From assembly GCA_023078685.1 (NCBI GenBank), contig JALGAS010000002.1, positions 7,254,001 through 7,318,000 on the forward strand: DNA of 64,000 bases, in the 5' to 3' direction. A program made the position numbers and the translations under genes. The stretch comes from Neopestalotiopsis rosae. Its lineage: Eukaryota; Ascomycota; Sordariomycetes; Amphisphaeriales; Sporocadaceae. This document shows positions 54,874-64,000 of this stretch, piece by piece; the stretch's first letter is position 1; every line of letters begins with the position of its first letter. Under the pieces are notes generated by a model that worked only from the letters and a program-made list of their open reading frames with translations, did not search any database and had not been told where the DNA came from.

Positions 54874-56093
54874 GACAGTTTGCGATGCGATAGGCTTCGT
54901 CCGGAGGTCGAACAGTATGCTGTCAGCTCAAGTCGGGGTTGAGAGGGCGGCGGCGAAGGGGCTAAAGTGGTTGGGCAGCAGGCTGCGCGTGAGCGAAGCT
55001 ACCGAGACATGAGACAGTTGTGGAGGTTGGAGTCTTGGATGTTGAGACGTCGTCGTCGCCGGTCTGTTGTCGGGGCTTGGCTTGTGACGAGAACGTTGAG
55101 AAGTTTAAGGACGGTCAAAGTTCGTGATGTCAACGTGATTCTTGGAACCTTAAAGAGAAGGCAACTGGCGGTAGAATTTTAGATTAGCCGCTTGTAGCTG
55201 CTGACAATAGATGACATACATACAAATCTGCAGTGCGGTTAGAGGTCAAGAGTTGGAGAAGCTGACATGTGATGGTACCCTGCCTGCTGTAGGGATCAAG
55301 GAGAAGTAACCCGTACGCAGAGCGGGAAGGCGGGACGGAAAGCCAAAGAGCTATGGCCAATTCTCAATTGACATGGCAAGCATGGAAGCTTCCGTCACCA
55401 AAGTCCAGGTTGAATGTGGCTTGCGCTCGCTGTGGCTCAGGCGTAGCGTGGAGTCGCCAATGGTGTGGCTGATCGAGTGCACCCCACCCTATTCTCCTCA
55501 CGTCTCCATCGTTGCCCGGGCAGCCACGCGCATGGACGCGGAATCAACAGCAGTAAATTTAATGCACCCAATCGACTCAAACGTCTCGGAGCTTAATTGG
55601 ACTTGGTACAGGCATTGAATTATCCAACGCATCATAAGCCCACTAGAACACCTCCATAGAGCCACTTGCTCTCCCTGATTTTGATGTGGCATCTGGTGAA
55701 CACTCTTTCACCTTCCCGCCAGAGTCCGTCACGTCGACGTTTATCACAGACTCCATCCGTCAACACGCCGTCCTTTACTGCATCGTCAGCCGGTGCCTCT
55801 CCGACCGGGGCTTTGCTCCTTGCTACGCTTGGATACCAGCTTGCCATACGCCGCAAGAGCAGTTTTGCCAACATGGATACGGAGACCTCAGTATGTCTTT
55901 CTTGTCTTGGTTGTTCTAGACACTCAGAAGCCCCTTGCCCCTCGATCCCGAGAGCTCTCTGGGCGCAAAACAAGACTGCTTTCCGGACGCGACTTCTGAC
56001 AGATGACTTGCGCAGATCAATAAGCCATCCGGGCTCCCGCGTCTCGGCGCAAGCACAACCTCCCGACTACCACAACTCCATTCGTCATCTGCC
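54874..56093. promoter_or_regulatory. 1.2-kb divergent promoter, Loa1-like gene / kinesin-14
   Basis: The region must carry both promoters and the 5' leaders. Open frames of up to about 150 codons occur but have no family signature. Nothing else was recognised. Confidence 0.5.
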
Positions 56094-59000
56094 ATGTCGC
56101 ATCACGGCCTCCACGAGATAACAGAATCGCAGACCAACACGCGATCACAATCCGCAATGGCCCCGCCTTCGCTTACAGGAATCAAGCGTGGTCTTCAACC
56201 ACCTGGTACGGTTGACACACTGTAACACCTTTCCTCTCCAGCCACATGCTCACCTCAGGCGAATTTAGTTTCTCAGTCAGAACCGAAACGTAAGACTCTC
56301 GCCGAGAAGGCAGCCACCGAGTTTCCCCAGGCCACTACCAAGTCTGGCCTTGTCGCACCCACCCCCGTTCGGAGCACAATTAAGGGTACATCTCTGAGGG
56401 ACATGCAATCGGTAAGTCGCAACATTTTTGTTCTGCCTCTGCTCCACCGCCTAGGAATGGTCGGGTCGCACCTAGAAACACGCACGCTCTACATCCGGAA
56501 CCGGATGACACGACAATATGCGATACTCGGACCATAATTTACAATTACGCATCCTGGACCTTGTCCTGGCTCTGTCATGCCTGGTGGTGGCGGTCGCCTA
56601 TTGCCGTTTGCGCCAATGTATCCTGATAATCTGGCGGATGCTTCGAGAGGATTGTTTCCATATTGTGCGATTGCTTCACACACTTCTCCGCCACTGCCTG
56701 TCGCATCAAGAAAAGTATATGAGCCGATCCTCAAAGAAGACCATGACAGCCCAAAGCCACGAAGCAACCGGCGAAGGGGAGACTGGCCAGCCAATGTCGG
56801 GGAGGCTCACGATTCTTGATCGGCTTAAGCGTTTCACCCTGTTCATGTCATGGCTCAGCGCGCAAACGGCCAACGGGAGCATCGTCTCTATCCGACTAGA
56901 TGCTGCAATTCAAGGATGGAACAATCGAACTGGCCATGAAAGTCCTGACGCGATCGTCGCGGAGATTGGGAGCGCAAGTCTCTCTGATTGGTCGCCTCTC
57001 TTTCTAAGGAACCCTATGTCTTTGCTGTTTCTGATGCACGGCTGATACTAGATATTTGCTAATTCATAACGGTATGTAGACTCGACCGGTAACCCGCTCA
57101 GTTGCCTCTTACAACTCAAACACCTCTCGAAATACGTCAACCAGCAGCTATGCAAGCAGCATTGGACCCGGCGCTCGGCCACCTTCCCGAACTGCGCATG
57201 CTCGATCAGCAAGCGTACGATCAACCGCCACCAGGAGCAACAGATCAGCAACTTCTATGGGCGTCAGAGCAGAGGAACCAATTAAGAATGGTACGAAATT
57301 CCAGCAGCCATTGGCAAAGAAACCCAACACAAGCAGCAAGGTCCCAATCACTTCCAAGAAAGTTCGGAAGTATCACTCCGTCAACGACATGAGTATCGCA
57401 TACGCCCAATCACTTCCGCCAGCTAGAGAAGCCTCTATCTGTCGTGCACTGGACACATTCAGCATCAGTGAAGGAAGTGCGATATCACACACCGCGCAGG
57501 ATCCAGTGGATTCTAGGCAAAAAACACCGTCACCAATTTTCAAGGTACCAACAAGTGTGGCACGGCGCAATCACCTACGCGTGGACACATCCGGATCTCC
57601 AGTGAGAGAAGTGCGCAGGGATATCCCAGTGGTTCCCAAGACGCCTACGTCTAAAGACTTGATGCAACAATTCGCGAGAGTCAACTCTTCGTATAAAGCC
57701 GTGACCCCCTTGATGTCCCCTTCGCCGACCAAGGCTTCGTTCTTGACCAAGGGATCTAACCTGCATAATTTTGTAGCTTGGGATGTAGATGAACGATTAG
57801 GCACCTTCGAGTCCGAGGTGAAAGCCATGAAGGAGATGATTAGCAACTCCATCAACGGACGAATGTCATCGGAGAGCGAGTTGGCTGCTGAAAAACAAAA
57901 GGGTGAGTATAGAGAGACCGTCCCCAATCTTTCGATTCAACCTAATGTGACTTCTGCAGTGGCCGAGCTTGAGCAAACCAGGAATACCCTAGAGTCGTCC
58001 AAATCGGAATTGCAGTCTAAGCTTGAGGATGCTAACAACAAGATTTATTCACTCACACGTGAATTGGATGATGAAAAAAGAGCGCGACGAAATGATGCCG
58101 AAGACCTCGAGCGGGAACACCGAAACGATATCGACAATAGACTTCGGCAATTTAATCGCGAGAAGGACGAGCTGGACAGAATCTCGCACCAAAAATTGGA
58201 AAAACTGAAGGAAGAGCTGGCTGCCGACTTTGCAAAGCAACTTGGTGAGGCTCATCAAGCCTTTGAGGAGCTTGAGAAATTGCTCGAGGAGGAAAAGAGG
58301 AGCGCGGTGCTGCGAAGCCAAGCGAACGGCAAGGATCTGGAAGCACAATTTGTTCAGATTGCCCAGATGAAGAAAGAGAAAGAAGAACTGGTCGAGGCTC
58401 AGCGGGAGCTCAAGGGATTAGTAGCAATACGGGAAGCACGTATTGCAGATCTCGAGAAGGCAGTCACATCTGGTCAGGCCGCACTAATCCATCTCAAGAG
58501 CGACGAGCAGAAGCAAGTCGAGCACTTCCGGATCATTAGAGAAGAAAAGCAAGTCGCCGTCGAACAAGCAGCCAAAGCGGAACAACAGGCCGAGGAGTAC
58601 AAGACCAAGCTCAGAGTTGAGGAAAGACGGAGGCGAAAATTATTCGACCAACTTCAAACTCTCAAGGGCAACATTCGCGTCATGTGTCGCATTCGTCCTG
58701 GTCGTGATGACTCTGGCAACGCCCAGATCCAGACCGATGTTGGCGAATACGACGATCATATTGGCAAGATGACGCTCATGGTGCCGATCAAGAAATACGA
58801 TGGAGAACAGCTTGTTGACAGGTCTTATGACTTCGAGCGCGTCTTTGAACAGCAGGAAGGCAATAAGGTTGTCTTCGAGGAGATCAGTCAGCTCGTTCAG
58901 AGCGCCTTGGACGGACAAAAAGTGTGCGTTTTTGCCTATGGTCAAACTGGATCTGGAAAGACATTTACCATGAGCGCACAACAAGATTCGATCATTCCTA

Positions 59001-59773
59001 GCGCCATGAAGATGATCTACGAGCAGGCCGAATCAATGAAGGATGCCGGCTGGACCTACGAGATGTGGGGGTCTTTCACCGAGGTCTATAACGAGAAGCT
59101 ATTTGACTTGCTGAGCGACGATGGCAGCCGCAACGAGGTCCAACTCCGCCAAGACCCAACTACGAAAAAGTACTACGTAGAGTCTCGAGCAAGCAAACTA
59201 GGGTCACCGGCAGAGGTTGAGACAATGCTTGCGACGGCAAACAAGAATCGGACTGTCGCTGCCACCAACATGAATCGCGCGTCTTCGCGATCGCACTGTG
59301 TCTTTACTCTCAAGCTCGAAGGTGTAGACATTGATGGAAATAGGAGCGAGGGTGTACTGAACCTCATCGACCTGGCTGGTTCTGAACGAGTCAAGGAGTC
59401 ACAGGTCGAGGGACAAAATTTCAAGGAGGCAGCCAGCATCAACACATCTCTATCAACTTTGAGCAAAGTCATGACAGCCCTAGCAGAGAACGCCAGCCAC
59501 ATCCCGTACCGCGACTCGTCACTTACCAAGCTGCTCGAAGGCTGTCTCGGTGGCAATGCCAAAGCACTCATGTTTGTCATGGTCAGCCCACTTGCTGTGG
59601 ACATCAAGGAGACAGTCAGCAGCTTGGACTTTGCAACAACTGTAAGTTACTATTGCCTCGTATGCAGAAGCATTGTTTCTAATCACTCGTCTCAGGTGTC
59701 GAAAGCCAAGCCAGGACAGCAAGGCGGCCCGCTAAAAGCAATCAAAACTGGCCGCTCGATCAAAAAGCGATGA
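56094..59773 (+). CDS. klpA: Kinesin-14 (Kar3/KlpA type, C-terminal motor)
   Basis: Five exons (56094-56205, 56269-56411, 57080-57902, 57960-59641, 59696-59773) encode 945 residues. A basic, Ser/Thr-rich microtubule-binding tail is followed by a coiled coil of about 250 residues. The motor comes last, starting after the neck LKGNIRVMCRIRP. The motor has its P-loop GQTGSGKT at 687-694, switch I NMNRASSRSH and switch II LIDLAGSER. Kinesin-14 motors move toward microtubule minus ends and work in spindle assembly and nuclear fusion. Intron 2 is 668 nt, far longer than any other here. Introns 3 (57 nt) and 4 (54 nt) are multiples of three without stops, so their retention would not break the frame. 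Confidence 0.92.
56412..57079 (+). other. Unusually long (668 nt) intron 2 of the kinesin gene
   Basis: The donor is GTAAGT, a branch-like CTAAT lies near 57059 and the acceptor is GTATGTAG. The joined exons keep frame (MQS followed by TRPVTRS). Inside lie open frames of 175 codons (56518-57045) and 80 codons (56577-56819) that I could not assign to a family. It may contain an unrecognised exon or an old insertion. Confidence 0.6.
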
Positions 59774-60964
59774 GCGATGTGTAATCCATGATATTTGAAT
59801 ATACCTTGGTTGAAACAGCCAGCTCCCAAGGCTAGTGGATCTCAGAAAGAACTGCTTTGGTGTTTCAGCGAGCGCAATACCTTGTTTAGAAGGGGATACC
59901 CGTATGTTGGAGTTTTGGGTCAACACTGACAGGTCTGGATAGGACCAAGCATCAGTACCTGTCTGGAGTATATGAAGGTGTTTTGGTTTATTCTTTATTT
60001 CAGGGTCTGTTGTGTCTTTTGGGAACGAGGCATTCAGGGTGCAGCTCGTCTCGCCTGTTGTACAATTTATGACTCTCAGAGGACGTACAAAAGAAGACGA
60101 TAATGATCATGTTCAATCAAACAAATGACGTTGTATATTCCGACTGTAAGAATTAATGCTCCGAAGTAGAAGCAATATCTGTCATTCGCCTCAGAGAGCT
60201 GTGGAAGGTTCCTGTAGATCCTGGCGATGCGATTGGGTGAGCTTCGGTAACTCGAGGCATATACCCCAAACGTGGACTTGCTCGAGCACATCTCCGGGTC
60301 GTTTATGTGGGGGGTGTCGTTCCTATTTCGAAGAAGCAGTCAAAGCGGGTCAGCTCGCAATACGCGACATAGCCTAAAAACGGCTAGAAACCTTTCACTT
60401 ATACGACCAATCAAACAATCAAAAGGACTATGCCCAATGGTCTGTATGTCTTTTAGCCTATCTGTCGTTCCTTTTTGGAAAGCAAAAGGCTCGGCACAAC
60501 AGACGAAACAACGTTTTGAGAATCGGAATCCATGTGTATTGCCCAGAGCATCTGCATATATGACTGCCGCTGGCACGGTAGCACGTTTACGCAGACAGTG
60601 CAACACTGCATAATCTTCACATCGATATTGAGGGTTCGCTGTGCCGACGGATCATCGACTAGGATTGGGTCAGCACCGCAACAGGGGTTGATCATGTGGC
60701 GTCGATCATGCTGATTGATATGGTCTATATGAAGCCCAGTACCCTGATCTTTGCTGGTAGGAATAGGCGACCTGTGTCAAGTCCTGCTGTAAACTTCGAA
60801 AGTTGAAAGGAGAAGATCTTTTTTCGAACGATTTCTCTTCACATCTTTCTCCTACGACAGACAGGATTCGCATCTGACTTTTGCAGTGCAAATAATTGGG
60901 GAGACTCATCAACCGCGCGCCTATTGATCTCATGAGGCACAGCTTACCAGCATCGCCGTCCGTG
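59774..60964. other. 1.2-kb intergenic region, no gene recognised
   Basis: This is the 3' region of the kinesin gene and the 5' region of the dehydrogenase. No family-like frame, repeat or RNA gene was recognised. Confidence 0.5.
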
Positions 60965-62179
60965 ATGGACTCACAGTCATTCCTCGTGACAGGAGGCTGC
61001 GGCCTCCAGGGCTCAGATATTGTGCGGACCTTGCGAGAACGCTATCCAGCTGCCAAGGTATCAGTACTATCGCGCAGTCCGACTGTCAACACCATTCCCG
61101 GCGTGACTTACCGCAAGTGTAATATTACAAACACGGCTCACGTTGACGCTTGTTTGAGATACTGCAAGCCGACCGTCGTCTTTCACTGCGCAGCGACTGT
61201 TGTGGGTACACGAAAGCACGTCCCAGACCACCTGATACGGGAGGTCAATGTCGAGGGGACCGAAGTGCTCCTTGAGAAGTGCAAAGCCGCGGGCGTCAAG
61301 GCCTTCATCTTTACCTCTTCGGCATCCGTGGTCCAATGGGCGGGTGTTGAGATTGTGAACGCCAACGAGACCTGGCCGGTCGTGGCCATGCCGGATGAGG
61401 AGAATGACGGCAACGTCCCCATCTACCCGCGCACCAAGGCGGAGGCCGAAGTCCTGGTGCTCGCCGCTGACGATACCGGCGGTGACGACAAGAACAACAG
61501 CAATGGTGATGACAAAGGTGGGATGCGCACCTGCTCGATCCGGCCCTCTGTCATTTATGGCGAGCGCGACAACGACGTCACGCCCACCATTATGCGCACG
61601 GCGGACGCGATGCGCGGGCTCCAGATCGGACCCAACGCCAAGCCGTTTGCGACCACATACGTGGGCAATAGTACGCACGCGCACCTGCTGGCGGCCGAGA
61701 AGCTGCTCTCTCCTACGCGCGAAGTCCGGGACGCGGTCGGCGGCCAGGCCTTCTTCGTCGCCAACGACGGCACTTACACGTACTGGGACTTTGCGCGCAC
61801 CATGTGGCAGTACCACAACCAAGCCAAAGCCACGGACGCTATCCCCTTCCCGACCCGCTGCGACACCGACGAGTACGACCCCGAAAAGAATGCGGAGCTC
61901 CGCGTCGTCTCCATCGCCATGGCCATGTGGGTTGCCTGGGTCTATGAGTGGTGGGCCTGGATCATTGACGAGCCGCCGCGTCTCAGCCAGACGGCCGTGA
62001 GCATCATGACGAGTGCCCGCGCCTATAATCTCTCCAAGGCCAAGCGGGTTCTGGGGTATCGGGAGCAGGTTGACTGGGAGGAGGGATGCCGACGGGCGGC
62101 TATCTGGTGGGTGGAGAATCGGAAAGGCAAGGAAGTCAAAGAGATTGACGAGGAGGACGAGGAGTTTGAGATTGAGTGA
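60965..62179 (+). CDS. 3-beta-hydroxysteroid dehydrogenase/isomerase-family protein (Erg26-like)
   Basis: This single exon gives 404 residues from an ATG at 60965; a longer in-frame extension does not match the family. The NAD-binding TGGCGLQG is at residues 9-16, the catalytic YPRTK gives Tyr154 and Lys158, and SIRPSVIYGE follows. The family includes sterol C-4 decarboxylase Erg26 and related 3-beta-HSD enzymes, and the hydrophobic segment near residues 315-335 suits membrane association. Between the active-site Lys and the RPSVIYG strand there is an insert of about 20 residues rich in Asp, Asn and Gly (168-187), absent from typical members. The C-terminus is highly acidic. Whether it acts on sterols is unproven. 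Confidence 0.85.
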   Translation: MDSQSFLVTGGCGLQGSDIVRTLRERYPAAKVSVLSRSPTVNTIPGVTYRKCNITNTAHVDACLRYCKPTVVFHCAATVVGTRKHVPDHLIREVNVEGTEVLLEKCKAAGVKAFIFTSSASVVQWAGVEIVNANETWPVVAMPDEENDGNVPIYPRTKAEAEVLVLAADDTGGDDKNNSNGDDKGGMRTCSIRPSVIYGERDNDVTPTIMRTADAMRGLQIGPNAKPFATTYVGNSTHAHLLAAEKLLSPTREVRDAVGGQAFFVANDGTYTYWDFARTMWQYHNQAKATDAIPFPTRCDTDEYDPEKNAELRVVSIAMAMWVAWVYEWWAWIIDEPPRLSQTAVSIMTSARAYNLSKAKRVLGYREQVDWEEGCRRAAIWWVENRKGKEVKEIDEEDEEFEIE

Positions 62180-62803
62180 GTCGCAGAGTATTATACTATT
62201 CCATGTTTCTTATGTCTCGGTAGAGGCTTTTCAAATCCGCGCCCTCACTCGCTAATGATCTTGCACAACACACGACCTGATCGGCTTCAACTGCGCGTGT
62301 GAATTGACAATTGAAGCAAGCACATTATGTAGACGTAGACAAACATGCGACCATGGGCAGTCAATTCCCTCGAATGTCACAGACTTCTTCTCAATTCACT
62401 TACCGGCCACGATCTTTTATTTGATCAAATCTCAGGAAGTCCACGGTTCCCGCTTCATTCTTTCAAATATCCCCAATTACGGCGTTAAACGGAGGAGAAG
62501 TTATTAGGCTTCCACTAGCACGCGCCTAAGAAAGTGAGTTTCGTCGAAGATATGCACGAGGATCCGTGCGCCCGGAAGTATTTTCCTCACGATACATAAA
62601 CTCCGTCTCGGCGCCATTCACATCCTCCACATATTGTACAGATCGCGTGCCGTCGTGACATCTGGTTCATGATGTCACGGAAATACTCATTGAAACATGT
62701 AGATATAAAAGGGATGTGCTGTTAGGTCTCGAGGCCAATTTCTTCCGATGACTATCATATACTTGACTTCTTGAGAACATCTGCATCACAATTCTCGGAC
62801 AAC
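62180..62803. promoter_or_regulatory. Upstream region of the GST gene
   Basis: This 624-bp spacer has a TATA-like ATATAAAAG at 62702-62710, about 95 bp before the GST start. No gene was seen. Confidence 0.5.
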
Positions 62804-63466
62804 ATGAAATTCTATGACGCCGGAGCACCAAACCCTTATGTGGTCAGGCTATTCATCCTTGAGCGAGGCGGTCTTCAACTCGATGTTCAGCAAGTCGACA
62901 TCATGGCGTTGGAAAACCGCAGGCTGGCCTACCGTCGAGACGTCAACCCTCGCGGTGAATTGCCCGCATTGCGCATCTCTGACGACTTCGTCTTGACGGA
63001 AATTACTGCCATTTGCGAATATCTGGACGAGGTCGCCAAGGGCGGGAAGAGTCTCTTTGGAGAAACACCAGAGCAGCGCGCCGAAACCCGGATGTGGCTC
63101 CGGCGAATGGACCTCGAAATTGCCCAGCCTGTCATCTCGTGGTATCGCAACGACCCAGCTACCATTGAATTTTACAAGGGCAATCGCCTTCCCACTCCAG
63201 CCGCGCAAGTCAACGAAAAAGTCGTCATCAATCAGTTCCTAAATCGCCTCGACGATGAGCTGGAGGGCAAGACCTGGCTGTGTGGAGATCGCTTCACTGC
63301 CGCCGACATTCACTTTTACGGATTGCTCAAGATGATGATCATGGGTCCGGCCTCTTGGGTGCTTTCGCCGGGAAGGAAAAACGTGGAGGCTTACTTTGCC
63401 AGAATGGATGGTCGCAAGGCTAGCACAGAGGCATTGGCAACATTTGGTGCAACAGTCTCCGTATGA
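62804..63466 (+). CDS. Glutathione S-transferase
   Basis: This single exon encodes 220 residues. The N-terminal thioredoxin-fold domain contains the cis-proline in GELPAL (Pro54) and the glutathione-binding LTEITAICEYLDE at about 64-76. The C-terminal helical domain carries the N-capping segment DRFTAADIHFYG. GSTs conjugate glutathione to electrophiles or act as peroxidases in the cytosol. The N-terminus MKFYDAGAPNP has no obvious catalytic Ser, Tyr or Cys in the standard place, so the class is uncertain. The start is the first ATG of the frame and lies just after a TATA-like box. Confidence 0.92.
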   Translation: MKFYDAGAPNPYVVRLFILERGGLQLDVQQVDIMALENRRLAYRRDVNPRGELPALRISDDFVLTEITAICEYLDEVAKGGKSLFGETPEQRAETRMWLRRMDLEIAQPVISWYRNDPATIEFYKGNRLPTPAAQVNEKVVINQFLNRLDDELEGKTWLCGDRFTAADIHFYGLLKMMIMGPASWVLSPGRKNVEAYFARMDGRKASTEALATFGATVSV

Positions 63467-63826
63467 TTTCATATATGCGTATAGCATGTATGCTTGCGAT
63501 CTTGTTGCAATGTGTGGGAAGGATGTTGAGCTATCATCATACAAAGTCAGCTTGAAGATCCATCGTCAACTTATCCACATACACCTTATTTTGTAACTTA
63601 CAATGAGGCTATGGATGAAAGACCGAGTCTGAGAAGTCGGGCGATGAAACTTTTACCGAAGATATTCGTTGATTGACGAATAATGGAACAACTTTACCAA
63701 AACATCAAGATTGTGCGATCAAGTATAAAAGGTCCTACAGCTGAGAAGCAGCATCAGATGCAGAAACGCGAATGAAAGTCAAGCATGCTGGGAATGAGTC
63801 TATACTAAACTGTGTTGGGCAACCTA
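63467..63826. other. Convergent intergenic region
   Basis: This 360-bp region lies between the 3' ends of the GST gene and the gene at the right edge. Nothing was recognised. Confidence 0.5.
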
Positions 63827-64000
63827 TTACATCAGTTGGTGTCGTTTGCTTAAGCTGTCGGGAGACTCCGATTTGCGCTTCTTGCCTCTCTGTGATTTCG
63901 GCTGCTCCTCGTCCATAGAGAAGGCATCACTCTCTTCGTCCTGGTCGGCATGGTCCTCTTCGTCGACCTCCATCTGGTCATCTTCGTCCACATCCATCTG
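63827..64000 (-). CDS. C-terminal end of an acidic protein, cut by the window
   Basis: The last 57 codons and the stop of a minus-strand gene lie here. The residues are mostly Asp/Glu with repeated Q/D-M-x-V-D patterns, followed by a basic GKKRKSES stretch that looks like a nuclear localisation signal. Such tails are common in nuclear and nucleolar proteins. The family cannot be told from this part. Confidence 0.6.
   Translation of the reverse strand, partial: QMDVDEDDQMEVDEEDHADQDEESDAFSMDEEQPKSQRGKKRKSESPDSLSKRHQLM

Noticed and set aside
56518..57045. A separate gene inside the kinesin intron.
   Set aside because: No family signature could be seen and no splice structure supports it. It is kept only as part of the long-intron finding.
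61067..61822. A 251-codon antisense frame in the 3-beta-HSD-like gene.
   Set aside because: GC-rich third positions keep the opposite strand open. The product has no recognisable family.
1..64000. A classical secondary-metabolite cluster.
   Set aside because: An acyltransferase, GMC oxidoreductase, P450, pumps and regulators are present, but no PKS, NRPS, terpene cyclase, DMAT or RiPP-type core was found.

Overview
The window is genomic DNA from a filamentous ascomycete (Pezizomycotina, probably a Sordariomycete; I cannot name the species). The evidence is dense genes on both strands, many 45-110 nt GT-AG introns with CTAAY/CTGAC-like branch sites, and typical fungal families: HET domain, Zn2Cys6 regulators, PDR/ABCG and ABCC pumps, a rhodopsin-fold membrane protein, OPT and Dal5-type transporters, and kinesin-14. 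I find about 23 protein-coding loci. Two are cut by the window ends, one is a probable pseudogene and one is a weak remnant. Exon structures were joined by hand. In every joined model the summed exon length is a multiple of three. No tRNA, rRNA, CRISPR array or intact transposon was recognised.

Layout. (1) 1-12.6 kb, accessory: truncated HET gene, BAHD-type acyltransferase, rhodopsin-fold membrane protein, doubtful small remnant, alcohol-oxidase-like GMC oxidoreductase, amidase-signature hydrolase, then a non-coding stretch with a 79-bp direct repeat. (2) 13.5-36.5 kb, a peptide/amino-acid-themed block: two paralogous ACC-synthase-like PLP enzymes at 13.5 and 33.2 kb enclose an ABCC exporter, two secreted S10 carboxypeptidases, a secreted M61-type peptidase with a C-terminal PDZ domain, a Zn2Cys6 regulator and an oligopeptide (OPT) transporter. 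An ochratoxinase-type amidohydrolase follows. Secreted proteases, peptide importer, amino-acid-type PLP enzymes, exporter and regulator together suggest peptide capture or processing. This is inferred from gene content only. (3) 36.8-50.8 kb: F-box-like protein, PDR/ABCG pump divergent from a second Zn2Cys6 regulator, a P450, and a Dal5-type permease broken by one in-frame stop. A 19-20 bp element occurs twice in the pump/regulator promoter and once, inverted, before the P450, suggesting a small regulon. (4) 51.4-64 kb, mostly housekeeping: dihydroxy-acid dehydratase (ILV3), Loa1-like acyltransferase, kinesin-14 with one unusually long intron, 3-beta-HSD-family dehydrogenase, glutathione S-transferase, and the acidic C-terminus of a further gene at the right edge.

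There is no PKS, NRPS or terpene cyclase, so this is not a conventional secondary-metabolite cluster. The observations most worth following are the shared promoter element, the block bounded by the two PLP enzymes, and the single-stop permease pseudogene.
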